The translations under genes were made by a program, and so were the position numbers. From the NCBI GenBank assembly GCA_019136395.1, contig JAGVUH010000592.1, positions 1-11,415 of the forward strand: a stretch of DNA of 11,415 nucleotides, given 5' to 3'. Below the pieces are notes generated by a model, which made no database searches, had not been told where the DNA came from, and saw only the letters and a program-made list of their open reading frames with translations. This stretch comes from Gammaproteobacteria bacterium (GTDB taxonomy: Bacteria; Pseudomonadota; Gammaproteobacteria; Chromatiales; Chromatiaceae). Positions 1 through 6,994 of the stretch are shown one piece after another. Within the stretch, counting starts at the first letter, position 1; every line of letters starts with the position of its first letter.

Positions 1-1173
1 TTCGTCGACCCGGAAACCGGCTTTGCCGCCTATGACCCCGTCCAGGCGGAGGCGGCGCGGCGGCTCGCGGCCGTGCATACCGCGCTCTTGGCCAGACCGG
101 CCAGCGTATCGGCGTCCGGTCCACCCCGCCTGGCCAGATCGCCCCGGTTATCCACGTCCAGGAAGGGCGCGCTGGCCCAGGCGCCCAAGATCCACGCTTC
201 CAGTCCTGGACTGTTGGGTCGGCTCCGGTCCCACTTTGGCGGCGCGGCGCCGGCGATCCCGCCCGTCAAGGGTCTCTACCTTTGGGGCGGCGTCGGGCGC
301 GGCAAGACCTATCTCATGGACTGGTTCGCCGAGGCCCTGCCCCTGCCGGGCAAGCGGCGGCTGCATTTCCATCACTTCATGCGCGACCTGCACGGGGAAT
401 TGGCCGGCTTGCCGCGCCAGCCCGATCCCCTGGAACTGGTGGCGGAGCGGCTGTGTCAGGACCTGCGGGTCCTGTGCCTGGACGAGTTCGTGGTCACCGA
501 TATCACCGATGCCACTCTGCTGCATGGCCTGCTGCGCGCCTTCTTTCGCCGGGGGGTAACCCTGGTGACTACCTCCAACACGCCGCCGGATCTGCTCTAC
601 CTCAATGGGTTGCAGCGCCCCCTTTTCCTGCCCGCCATCGCCCTACTCAAGGAGCATACCGAGGTCTTCGAACTGGATGGCGGCGAAGATTACCGGCTGC
701 GGACCCTGCGCGAGGAGGGGGTCTATCACCATGCCGGGGAGGGCGACGCCGAGGCGCACCTGGAGTCCACCTTCCGCCGCCTGCTGGGTGGGCACCACGA
801 AGATCCCCCGCTGCTGCACGTCAATGGCCGCGATATCCCGGCGCGCAGGTTGGGGCCGGACCTGGCCTGGTTCGACTTTGCGGTCCTGTGCGGCGGCCCG
901 CGCGCCACGGCGGATTACATCGAGATCGCCCGGGAGTTCCACACCATCCTGCTGTCCGGGGTGCCGCGCCTCACCCTGGGTCAGGACGCGGCGGCGCGGC
1001 GCTTTCTGCATCTGGTGGATGAGCTCTACGACCGGCGGGTCAAGCTGATCCTCAGCGCCGAGGCGCCGCTGGAGGCGCTTTATTCCGGGCAGTTGCATGA
1101 ATTTGCCCACGAGCGGCTGGTCAGCCGGCTGGTGGAGATGCAGTCGACCAGCTATCTCACTTCCGCCGGCTAG
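1..1173 (+). CDS. zapE: Cell division protein ZapE (AFG1-like P-loop ATPase), 5' end missing
   Basis: ATPase of the AFG1/ZapE family. In E. coli ZapE acts at the division septum and modulates the FtsZ ring. The frame is open from base 1, so the start lies outside the window; 390 residues are visible. The first residues (FVDPETGFAAYDPVQAEAA) match the family's N-terminal region, so probably only about 10-20 residues are lost. Walker A is GGVGRGKT at visible residues 96-103, and Walker B ends in LCLDEF near 158-163. They are followed by the family blocks TTSNTPPDLLY, NGLQRPLFLPAI and DYRLRTL, and by the C-terminal RRFLHLVDELYDRRVKL and SRLVEMQS. An Ala/Pro/Ser/Arg-rich stretch of about 50 residues before Walker A is longer than in E. 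coli (375 aa in total). The ATG at base 73 is internal and not the true start. The gene ends 27 bases before a convergent gene. Confidence 0.95.
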   Translation, partial: FVDPETGFAAYDPVQAEAARRLAAVHTALLARPASVSASGPPRLARSPRLSTSRKGALAQAPKIHASSPGLLGRLRSHFGGAAPAIPPVKGLYLWGGVGRGKTYLMDWFAEALPLPGKRRLHFHHFMRDLHGELAGLPRQPDPLELVAERLCQDLRVLCLDEFVVTDITDATLLHGLLRAFFRRGVTLVTTSNTPPDLLYLNGLQRPLFLPAIALLKEHTEVFELDGGEDYRLRTLREEGVYHHAGEGDAEAHLESTFRRLLGGHHEDPPLLHVNGRDIPARRLGPDLAWFDFAVLCGGPRATADYIEIAREFHTILLSGVPRLTLGQDAAARRFLHLVDELYDRRVKLILSAEAPLEALYSGQLHEFAHERLVSRLVEMQSTSYLTSAG

Positions 1174-1200
1174 TGGGCAAACGCCGGGATCAAGCTGCCT

Positions 1201-1980
1201 TCAGACGGGGCGCGTGGCCGCTCGCCGGGCGGCCCATTGGCTGATTTGTGCGTAGCCCATGACAGTCATGATCGGGAACATGCAGGTAAAGGCGATGAGA
1301 CCGAAACCATCCATCAGGGGATCGCGGCCGGGTACGTGGGTGGATAATCCCAGCCCCAGCGCGGCGACGAGGGGCACGGTGACCGTCGAGGTGGTGACGC
1401 CCCCGGAATCATAGGCCAGGCCGATAATGGGACGAGGCGCGAACCAGGTCTGGATCAGTACCAGCACGTAGGCGGGAATCAGAAAATAGTGCAGTGGTAT
1501 GCCGGTAATGACGCGAAATGAACCCAGGGCAATGCCGATGGCGGCGCCCAGGGCGACGGCGATGCGCAGTTTTCCGGCCTGGATGGTGCCGCCGGAAACC
1601 TGGCTGGCCTTCATGGAGACCGCCAGCAGCGAGGGCTCGGCGATGGCGGTGGAAAAGCCAAGGGCGAAGGCGAAGAGGTAGATCCAGCCAAACTCGCGCC
1701 AGTCCACCTGGGTTTCCGCCGCCGTCAGCCCCAAAAAGCCGGGATCGGTCAGTTGCTGGGCCATGAGTTTGCCGAGCGGAAAGAGGGCGTGCTCCAGGCC
1801 CTCCAGGAAAAAAGTCAGGCCAATCAAAACGAATAGTAAGCCCACCAGGACTCTGGGCAGGTGGGCTATTTTGCGGCGCAGGATCAGGACCTGGCTGCCG
1901 ACGAGAATGGCGACGATGGGCAGAATGTCCCAGATGGTTGCCAGGAGGGTGGACCAGAGGGATACCAGTTTCTCGATCAT
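1201..1980 (-). CDS. DUF1538 membrane protein, second-type (UmpB-like) paralogue
   Basis: Integral membrane protein of 259 aa with about six to seven hydrophobic segments. It carries the DUF1538 hallmarks: GFSTAIAEPSLLAV near 108-121, [20 protein letters not shown] near 188-207 and DGFGLIAF near 224-231. It aligns without gaps to the 3488-4279 product over about 255 residues, with about 76% identity by my hand count. Third-position differences are frequent, so the duplication is not recent. A DUF1538 pair (UmpA/UmpB of Halomonas) was reported, from memory, as a two-component Na+(Li+,K+)/H+ antiporter; this copy has no UmpA-type partner next to it. The ATG start is preceded by AGGAGA at 8 nt. 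It follows ampD after 115 bases that contain a possible terminator, so it may have its own promoter. Its own transport role is inferred. Confidence 0.9.
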   Translation of the reverse strand: MIEKLVSLWSTLLATIWDILPIVAILVGSQVLILRRKIAHLPRVLVGLLFVLIGLTFFLEGLEHALFPLGKLMAQQLTDPGFLGLTAAETQVDWREFGWIYLFAFALGFSTAIAEPSLLAVSMKASQVSGGTIQAGKLRIAVALGAAIGIALGSFRVITGIPLHYFLIPAYVLVLIQTWFAPRPIIGLAYDSGGVTTSTVTVPLVAALGLGLSTHVPGRDPLMDGFGLIAFTCMFPIMTVMGYAQISQWAARRAATRPV

Positions 1981-2034
1981 CGCCGAATCTCCTGTGAAGA
2001 GGGAAAAATCAGGTGCATCGTTGCGGTCGCGGGG

Positions 2035-2055
2035 AAAAGGTCATCGCTCATGACC
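2035..2055 (-). terminator. Possible weak intrinsic terminator downstream of ampD
   Basis: On the minus strand GGTCAT and ATGACC form a 6-bp stem with a 5-nt GAGCG loop, followed by TTTTCC. It lies 41 bases past the ampD stop and about 55 bases before the next DUF1538 start. The short stem and short T run suggest at best partial termination or attenuation. Confidence 0.35.
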
Positions 2056-2095
2056 GGGCAGGGCGTCTGATCCCCATCGAGGAGTGGGCCGAGAG

Positions 2096-2656
2096 TCAGC
2101 CTGGGGTCACTGGGGTGGCGTGACCGAGCAAGTGAAAAAACAATCCCCAGTCGAAGGCCTGGCCGGGATCGGTTTTACGGGTTGGCGCGATGTGGCTGTG
2201 ACCGACGATGCGCTGGGGGATGATGGCGGGAAAAAAGGCCATGATGGCGCGGCTGGTATCCGCCAGGACCTGGTATTGGGCGGGTGCGTAGGGGATGTCG
2301 TCCGTTCCCTCCAGTTCGATGCCGATGGAAAAGTCGTTGCAGCGTTCCCGCCCCTGAAAAGCGGAGACCCCGGCATGCCAGGCGCGCTTGGTGAGAGCGA
2401 CGTACTGGATCAGTTCCCCGTCGCGGCGGATGAGGAGGTGGCTGGAGAGCTTGAGCCCGGCGATGGGTCCGAAGTAGGGATGGGCACCGGGGTCGAGGCG
2501 GTTCTGGAAGAGGGCGTCGATCCAGGGGCCGCCGAACTCGCCTGGCGGCAGGCTGACCCCGTGAATCACCAGGAGATCCACCTGGGTATTCGGAGGCCGT
2601 TCGTCCCAGTTGGGGGAGGGAACCTTTCGGGCTTGAGGCAGCCAGGCCAGCGCCAT
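2096..2656 (-). CDS. ampD: 1,6-anhydro-N-acetylmuramyl-L-alanine amidase AmpD
   Basis: Cytosolic zinc amidase of cell-wall recycling. It removes the peptide from anhydro-muropeptides and, in many Gammaproteobacteria, thereby keeps AmpR-dependent beta-lactamase induction low. The product is 186 aa with no signal peptide and is close to E. coli AmpD (183 aa). Shared blocks include KVPSPNWDERP, SLPPGEFGGPWIDALF, RAWHAGVS, GRERCNDFSIGIELEGTD and IAPTRKTDPG. The zinc ligands correspond to His32, His153 and Asp163, and the catalytic pair to Glu114 and Lys161. The start is 18 bases after the CBS gene stop, with no clear Shine-Dalgarno, so it is probably co-transcribed and perhaps read through from the CBS gene. 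In E. coli ampD is the divergent neighbour of nadC; here four genes lie between them. ampE is not present downstream. Confidence 0.97.
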   Translation of the reverse strand: MALAWLPQARKVPSPNWDERPPNTQVDLLVIHGVSLPPGEFGGPWIDALFQNRLDPGAHPYFGPIAGLKLSSHLLIRRDGELIQYVALTKRAWHAGVSAFQGRERCNDFSIGIELEGTDDIPYAPAQYQVLADTSRAIMAFFPAIIPQRIVGHSHIAPTRKTDPGQAFDWGLFFHLLGHATPVTPG

Positions 2657-2674
2657 GGCGTGATCGCCGCGGGG

Positions 2675-3079
2675 TCAGAGGTGAGGTACCAGCCCTTTCA
2701 TCACTAGGTCGGTGAGGCTGACCACCCCCAGTACCTCCCGGTCCTTGACCACCGGCGCCCGGCTGAGGTCGAAGCGGTCGAAGAGCCGGGCGCAGTAGCG
2801 GATGTCCATGTCCGGATGAACGGTGATGGCCGGCTTGACCATGATCTCATAGATGTTGACCCGATCCGGGGCGCGGCCCTTGGCCAGCACCTCGCAGGCG
2901 ATGTCCGAGAGGACGACGATGCCCAGTTCGTCATTCTCACTGCGCGGTTTGACGATCAGCGTCTTGGTATCGACGTGGCGCATGGCTTCGAGGGCGGCGG
3001 CGACCGTCGCCATGCCGTCCACCATGTCGAAGTGGGGCTTCATGACGTCGCGAACGCGGATCAGGGGATGGGTGGACAT
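2675..3079 (-). CDS. Small stand-alone CBS-pair (Bateman module) protein
   Basis: Cytosolic protein of 134 aa made almost entirely of two CBS domains. CBS1 is about residues 8-68 (VRDVMKP through GIVVLSDIACEVL) and CBS2 about 76-130 (IYEIMVKPAITVHPDM through GVVSLTDLVMKGL). The GIVVLSD and GVVSLTD strands match the usual nucleotide-contact motif of CBS domains, which in this fold often bind AMP, ADP, ATP or related adenosine ligands. No enzyme or DNA-binding domain is attached, so it is presumably a sensor or a regulatory subunit. It starts 3 nt after the PII-like gene, with AGGAG inside the end of that gene, so the two are probably translated together. A role in controlling the upstream DUF1538 transporter is inferred from context. 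Confidence 0.92.
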   Translation of the reverse strand: MSTHPLIRVRDVMKPHFDMVDGMATVAAALEAMRHVDTKTLIVKPRSENDELGIVVLSDIACEVLAKGRAPDRVNIYEIMVKPAITVHPDMDIRYCARLFDRFDLSRAPVVKDREVLGVVSLTDLVMKGLVPHL

Positions 3080-3082
3080 GGT

Positions 3083-3433
3083 TCAAATCTCCTCTTCGAC
3101 GAGCTGGGTCAGCTTACGGACCTGGTGATCGATGCCGACCGCGTCTTCCACATCGATCTGAAAGGCAATGCCCGAGCCGGGCTTGGCGCCGAAACCGGCC
3201 GCCTTGGCGATGGTTTCCAGGATGTGGCGGCTCAGGTGCTCCTCGACCAGCAGCATGATGACGTCGCGCTGGCTCTCCAGGCTCAGGCCAAAAAAGGTCT
3301 TGGTCTTTTCCACCCCCTCGCCGCGAGCCTGGTTGATGACGGTGGAGCCGGTGGCACCGGCCTTGCGGGCGGCGTCGAGAACGGCCTGGGTCGATCTATC
3401 CTCGACGAAGGCCAGGATCAGTTTGAAGTGCAT
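3083..3433 (-). CDS. PII-like signalling protein (P-II family regulator, divergent)
   Basis: Protein of 116 aa with a PII-type beta-alpha-beta fold: MHFKLILAFVED (strand 1), AARKAGATGSTVIN, a T-loop-like segment at about 37-55, and the C-terminal FQIDVEDAVGI at 91-101, which echoes the PII signature VEDAV. It differs from GlnB/GlnK. The T-loop is about five residues shorter and has no tyrosine (KTKTFFGLSLE), so uridylylation is not expected. The usual B-loop lysine and C-loop arginine pattern is not conserved. A likely role is a trimeric sensor that binds a nucleotide or other effector and contacts a membrane partner, by analogy with GlnK-AmtB or SbtB-SbtA. It starts 54 nt after the second DUF1538 gene, with GAGGT about 9 nt upstream, and is followed after 3 nt by the CBS gene. 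The ligand and target are unknown. Confidence 0.88.
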   Translation of the reverse strand: MHFKLILAFVEDRSTQAVLDAARKAGATGSTVINQARGEGVEKTKTFFGLSLESQRDVIMLLVEEHLSRHILETIAKAAGFGAKPGSGIAFQIDVEDAVGIDHQVRKLTQLVEEEI

Positions 3434-3487
3434 GGATCTTAAACCTCAGGATACAGGGGGACCGGGGCGGAGGGACCGAGCCGGAAT

Positions 3488-4279
3488 TCAGGAGGAAGCC
3501 GGTGCAGCGGCCCGCGCCGCGCGCCGCGCGGCCCATGCGCTCAGTTGCGCGTAGCCCATGACGGTCATCATGGGGAAAAGACTGGCGAAGGCAATGAGAC
3601 CGAAGCCATCCAGCATGGGGTTGCGGCCCGGGATATGGGTTGACAGACCCAGCCCCAGGGCCGCCACCAGGGGGACGGTCACCGTCGAGGTGGTGACGCC
3701 GCCGGAATCGTAAGCCAGCGCGACGATCATACGGGGGGCGTACCAGGTCTGGAGCAGCACGAAGACATAGCCGGTGATGATGTAATAAGGCAGGGGGGTT
3801 CCGGTGATGATGCGAAAGGCCCCCAAAGCGATGCCGATGGCGACCCCGATAGCAACGGCGACGCGCAAGCCCCAGGGCTGGATGGCCCCGCCGGACACCT
3901 CGCTTGCCTTCATGGCGACGGCGATCAGGGAAGGTTCGGCGATGGTGGTCGAGAAGCCAATGGTGGCGGCGAAGAGATAGATCCAACCGAATTCCGTCCA
4001 GTCCACGCTGGTCTCGCTGCCGTCCAGACCCAGGAAGGCGGGCGCGGTGAGCTGTTCCGCCATTAGCTTGCCAAGGGGGAAGAGGGCACGCTCCAGACCT
4101 TCGATGAAGAGGGTCAGTCCGATGAGGACGAAGAAGAAGCCCAATAGCACCCGTGGCAGGTTGGCGATGGGGCGGCGGATGAGGAGGACCTGACTCCCCA
4201 CCAGGATGATGATGATGGGCAGGATGTCCCAGATGGTGACCAGCAGAGTGTTCCAGAGGGAGAGGAGTTTTTCGATCAC
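3488..4279 (-). CDS. umpB: DUF1538 membrane protein, second component (UmpB-type)
   Basis: Polytopic inner-membrane protein of 263 aa. Residues 1-70 contain two hydrophobic helices ([18 protein letters not shown] and [17 protein letters not shown]). Motif 1, [15 protein letters not shown], lies near 108-122 with Glu115. Motif 2, [15 protein letters not shown], lies near 189-203 with Asp191. DGFGLIAF lies near 224-231, and the tail is Arg/Ala-rich. Paired DUF1538 proteins UmpA/UmpB from Halomonas were reported, from memory, to form a two-component Na+(Li+,K+)/H+ antiporter. The symbol is given on family and operon order, not on a proven function. The start is GTG, overlapping the upstream partner's TGA (GTGA), a sign of translational coupling and near-equal production. 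The conserved acidic residues in hydrophobic context are candidate ion-binding sites (inference). Confidence 0.9.
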   Translation of the reverse strand: MIEKLLSLWNTLLVTIWDILPIIIILVGSQVLLIRRPIANLPRVLLGFFFVLIGLTLFIEGLERALFPLGKLMAEQLTAPAFLGLDGSETSVDWTEFGWIYLFAATIGFSTTIAEPSLIAVAMKASEVSGGAIQPWGLRVAVAIGVAIGIALGAFRIITGTPLPYYIITGYVFVLLQTWYAPRMIVALAYDSGGVTTSTVTVPLVAALGLGLSTHIPGRNPMLDGFGLIAFASLFPMMTVMGYAQLSAWAARRAARAAAPASS

Positions 4280-5010
4280 AGCAGGGCACCGTAACCCATG
4301 ACGAAGATCATGGGGGTTAGCGAGGCGAAGGCGATGAGGCCGAAGCCGTCGATCATGGGGTTGCGGCCCTCGATACTGGAGGCCAGGCCCACGCCCAGGG
4401 CGGCGACGAGCGGTACGGTAATGGTGGAAGTGGTGACCCCACCCGAATCATAAGCGATGCCGATGATTTCCGGGGGGGCGAAGAAGGTCATGATGACCAC
4501 GCCGATGTAACCGATGATGATGAGATTCTGGATGGGAAAGCCGCGCAGGATGCGTAATACGCCGATGACGATGGCGGCCCCCACTGACAAGGCGACCGTG
4601 ATCCGCAGACCATTGGCGTAATCTTCGCGCGCCGCCGGTTCATCCGTGATCCAGCCGCCGACGGCGGCGACATTGGCGGCCTCGTTGGCCACCGCGATGA
4701 GGGCGGGCTCCGCCACCGTGGTACCAAAGCCCAGGGCGAAGGCAAAAATGAGCAACCAGATGAGGCTGCCTTTGGCGGCAAAATCCCAGGCCAGGGATTC
4801 GCCAATGGGAAAGAGCCCCAGTTTGAGGCCCTGGACGAAGAGGGTCAGGCCGATCAGGACCAAAAACATCCCCCAGAGCATGTCCAACAGGTTAGGGATG
4901 GGCTGCCCGAGCACGACCAATTGAAAGAAGGCAATGACGGCAATGATGGGGACTAGGTCCCTGAAGCTGTCGACCAGAGAGGTGAAGAGTTGCAGGATAA
5001 GGGCCTTCAT
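4276..5010 (-). CDS. umpA: DUF1538 membrane protein, first component (UmpA-type)
   Basis: Inner-membrane protein of 244 aa and the first gene of the operon. It has the same layout as its partner: an N-terminal helix pair ([16 protein letters not shown] and [14 protein letters not shown]), [15 protein letters not shown] at about 94-108 with Glu101, [15 protein letters not shown] at about 186-200 with Asp188, and a DGFGLIAF motif before the C-terminus. It differs from the partner in a longer polar loop (about 117-133), in the centre, and in lacking the Arg/Ala-rich tail. Many genomes carry one protein with two DUF1538 units; here the units are separate genes joined by a 4-nt overlap. The start is the first ATG after an in-frame stop; the only good AGGAG lies about 18 nt upstream, so the start is slightly uncertain. 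Transcription begins in the 180-bp divergent region shared with nadC. Confidence 0.9.
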   Translation of the reverse strand: MKALILQLFTSLVDSFRDLVPIIAVIAFFQLVVLGQPIPNLLDMLWGMFLVLIGLTLFVQGLKLGLFPIGESLAWDFAAKGSLIWLLIFAFALGFGTTVAEPALIAVANEAANVAAVGGWITDEPAAREDYANGLRITVALSVGAAIVIGVLRILRGFPIQNLIIIGYIGVVIMTFFAPPEIIGIAYDSGGVTTSTITVPLVAALGVGLASSIEGRNPMIDGFGLIAFASLTPMIFVMGYGALL

Positions 5011-5190
5011 CGCGGTGCGGTTGGGACGCTCCTGGGGATGCTATGTAATGACGCCCGCACGGAGCCAACGGTTGTTGGCGACTCGCCGGAGATCGGGGCC
5101 GAATGGCAAGTCTTCAGCGCAATTGGCGCGCGATTTTAACAAGATGGCAACAAATGACCAGAAATTCGCTAAGTCCGAGGTAAAAAAAAC
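5011..5190. promoter_or_regulatory. Divergent promoter region between the DUF1538 operon and nadC
   Basis: This 180-bp gap is AT-richer than its surroundings in its right half. On the minus strand TAAAAT (plus 5133-5138) is a plausible -10 box for the DUF1538 operon, but no convincing -35 is seen. No clear sigma-70 pair was found for nadC. Its start is preceded by GAGGT about 9 nt upstream. Confidence 0.4.
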
Positions 5191-6108
5191 ATGAACCGAG
5201 TCCACGAGACGCCCCAAACACCTTGCACCCCGGCTAGCAACCGAGGCGTGAATGGAACGAGCTGGCCTCCGCAGCCGCCAGATCCCGCCCTCGTTGCCGG
5301 TCAGGTAAGGATCGCCCTGGCCGAGGATCTGGGGGATGGCGATCGCACCGCTGCCCTCTTGCCGGCGGATCAGGTATCGCGGGTGGAACTGATCACCCGC
5401 CAGGAGGCGGTCATCTGTGGACGTGTCTGGTTCGAGGAGGTCTTTCGGCAGATCGATCCGCGTGTCAGCGTTGCCTGGCAAGTCGCCGATGGCGACCGGG
5501 TGGGGCCGGGCGATCGCCTCTGCGTGATCGAGGGGCCAACCCGCGCCCTCCTCACCGGGGAACGCACCGCCATGAATTTCCTCCAGACCTTCTCCGGCAC
5601 CGCCACCCGGGCCTGTCGTTACGCCCGGGTGGTGGCCGATCTGCCGGTGCGCCTGCTCGATACCCGCAAGACGATCCCGGGCCTGCGTCTCGCGCAGAAG
5701 TACGCCGTGCGCTGCGGCGGTTGCCACAATCATCGGCTGGGCCTCCACGACGCCATCCTCATCAAGGAGAACCACATCCTGGCGGCGGGCTCCATCGCCG
5801 CGGCCCTCGACGCCGCCCATGCCCTGGCGGCGGGAGTGCCGGTGGAGATCGAGGTCGAGTCCCTGGCGGAGGTCGCGGAGGCCCTGGCCGCCGGCGCCAC
5901 CCACCTGCTCCTCGATAACTTCAGCCCTGAGCAGATGCGTCAGGCCGTCATCCAGGTCGCCGGTCGCGCCCGGCTGGAGGCCTCCGGGGGTATCACCCTG
6001 GAGCGTCTGCGGGCGATCGCCGAGACCGGGGTGGACGAGATTTCCATTGGCGATCTCACCAAGGATCTCGACAGCGTCGATCTTTCCATGCGGTTTCTGC
6101 CATCCTGA
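5191..6108 (+). CDS. nadC: Nicotinate-nucleotide pyrophosphorylase (quinolinate phosphoribosyltransferase) NadC
   Basis: Converts quinolinate and PRPP to nicotinate mononucleotide, CO2 and pyrophosphate in de novo NAD synthesis. The enzyme is cytosolic and normally dimeric. The product is 305 aa (E. coli 297). Family blocks are [13 protein letters not shown] near 42-54, [13 protein letters not shown] at 124-136, [10 protein letters not shown] at 157-166, [15 protein letters not shown] at 171-185, IKENHI at 191-196, VEIEVESL near 218-225, LLLDNF near 239-244, and [19 protein letters not shown] at 284-302. The basic residues that bind the quinolinate and PRPP carboxylates and phosphates lie in the DTRKT, NHRLG and KENH blocks. 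The first 30 residues are proline-rich and poorly conserved. The ATG has GAGGT upstream; a GTG at codon 20 is a less likely alternative. It is transcribed away from the DUF1538 operon. Confidence 0.97.
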   Translation: MNRVHETPQTPCTPASNRGVNGTSWPPQPPDPALVAGQVRIALAEDLGDGDRTAALLPADQVSRVELITRQEAVICGRVWFEEVFRQIDPRVSVAWQVADGDRVGPGDRLCVIEGPTRALLTGERTAMNFLQTFSGTATRACRYARVVADLPVRLLDTRKTIPGLRLAQKYAVRCGGCHNHRLGLHDAILIKENHILAAGSIAAALDAAHALAAGVPVEIEVESLAEVAEALAAGATHLLLDNFSPEQMRQAVIQVAGRARLEASGGITLERLRAIAETGVDEISIGDLTKDLDSVDLSMRFLPS

Positions 6109-6109
6109 C

Positions 6110-6146
6110 GGCCAGCCTGACGGCTGGTCTCCGTGGGGCCAGCCGT
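6110..6146 (+). terminator. Overlapping hairpins after nadC, possible terminator or attenuator
   Basis: Two mutually exclusive stems share one arm. CCAGCC with GGCTGG (6112-6127) has a 4-nt loop, and ACGGCTGG with CCAGCCGT (6120-6146) has 8 bp and an 11-nt loop. No T run follows, so intrinsic termination is doubtful. Confidence 0.3.
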
Positions 6147-6233
6147 GTTATCCTTGGGCTTCCCTAGGTTATTGAATGTTTCGCGATATTCCTTAGTCTT
6201 TGATTAAGATGAGAATATTCGCTATCCATTCCC

Positions 6234-6240
6234 GGAGGTG
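6234..6240 (+). promoter_or_regulatory. Strong ribosome binding site that fixes a TTG start
   Basis: GGAGGTG lies 5 nt before TTG at 6246. The nearest in-frame ATG is far inside the signal peptide, so this site decides the start of the RlpA-like gene. Confidence 0.75.
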
Positions 6241-6245
6241 GACGC

Positions 6246-6698
6246 TTGAACGAGAGCACCAGTCCTGGTTTCCAGGCACGCTATTCCAACTCGCGGCTGG
6301 CCGGTTTGTCCCGAATCGCCCTGGTGATTGCCCTGGCCATGTCGCCCGCCATGCATGCCGAGGCTGGCAGTCACGGCAAAAAATCCGCTAAAACGACCCG
6401 GGTGGTGGATGGCCACCAGGTCGGTAAGGCTTCCTGGTATGGCCCTGGTTTCCATGGCAAGAAAACCGCCAGTGGCCAGGTCTTCAATCAACACGCTCTG
6501 ACCGCCGCCCATCCCCACCTGCCGCTGGGCAGCAGGGTCAAGGTCACCAACCTCAAGAATGGCAAGGAGGTGGAGGTGACCATCAACGATCGCGGTCCCC
6601 ACAAGGCGGGACGGATCATCGACCTCTCCCGGGCCGCTGCCAAGAAGATCGCCATGGGCGGACAAGCCCGGGTCAAGGTGGTCGCCATCCCCAACTGA
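6246..6698 (+). CDS. Secreted RlpA-family double-psi beta-barrel protein, no SPOR domain
   Basis: Exported protein of 150 aa related to the septal lytic transglycosylase RlpA. Residues 18-40 form a signal peptide ([23 protein letters not shown]), probably cleaved near A38-A40. No lipobox cysteine is present, so unlike E. coli RlpA it is not a lipoprotein. A Lys-rich linker precedes the barrel domain at about 59-147: [56 protein letters not shown]. No peptidoglycan-binding SPOR domain follows. Compared with P. aeruginosa RlpA, the His and Asp reported to matter for lysis are present (His89, Asp115), but the Glu position is Gln78. It could therefore be a weak enzyme, a binder, or active by another residue set. 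The start is TTG. Confidence 0.88.
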   Translation: MNESTSPGFQARYSNSRLAGLSRIALVIALAMSPAMHAEAGSHGKKSAKTTRVVDGHQVGKASWYGPGFHGKKTASGQVFNQHALTAAHPHLPLGSRVKVTNLKNGKEVEVTINDRGPHKAGRIIDLSRAAAKKIAMGGQARVKVVAIPN

Positions 6699-6766
6699 GC
6701 AGGGCGGGGCCTGCAATCCTGCCCATAGTCATTTTCGTCGGTAACCCTTCAGACCCCTCTCCCCCA

Positions 6767-6789
6767 CCCTCCCCCACCAGGGGGGAGGG
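6767..6789. terminator. GC-rich hairpin downstream of the rlpA-like gene
   Basis: CCCTCCCCC and GGGGGAGGG form a perfect 9-bp stem with a 5-nt loop, 69 bases past the stop. There is no T tract on the plus strand. Similar pyrimidine/purine-rich stem-loops are common between genes in GC-rich proteobacteria and can block transcription or stabilise 3' ends. Confidence 0.45.
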
Positions 6790-6994
6790 AGGAAGAAAAT
6801 CAGCAGGCAGTACTTTCTTTGCCAGCCCAGGCATTAGGGTGGTGACTGGTTGCCTGCGTCTAAGCTGACGCCCCTCCTGGCGGCATTGTCTGGCCTGATT
6901 CAGCAGAGTCCTGAACCGCGTCCAGGCTACTAAGTCTGGCCCAGGTGCTAGGATTATGGCGCGGGCGGGTCCCGAAAATTCATGTTCACCGCAT

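Noticed and set aside
3396..4289. 297-codon frame overlapping the second DUF1538 gene
   Set aside because: Its Arg/His/Pro-rich translation is an out-of-frame reading of the DUF1538 gene.
5041..5904. 287-codon antisense frame over nadC
   Set aside because: The translation is compositional noise opposite a conserved enzyme gene.
6170..6230. Sigma-70 promoter for the rlpA-like gene (TTGATT with TATCCA, or TTGAAT upstream)
   Set aside because: The matches to the -10 consensus are too weak to annotate.
6803..6870. GCAGGCA/TGCCTGC inverted repeat in the gap before clpB
   Set aside because: The arms are only 7 bp and about 45 bases apart, which is expected by chance in GC-rich DNA.
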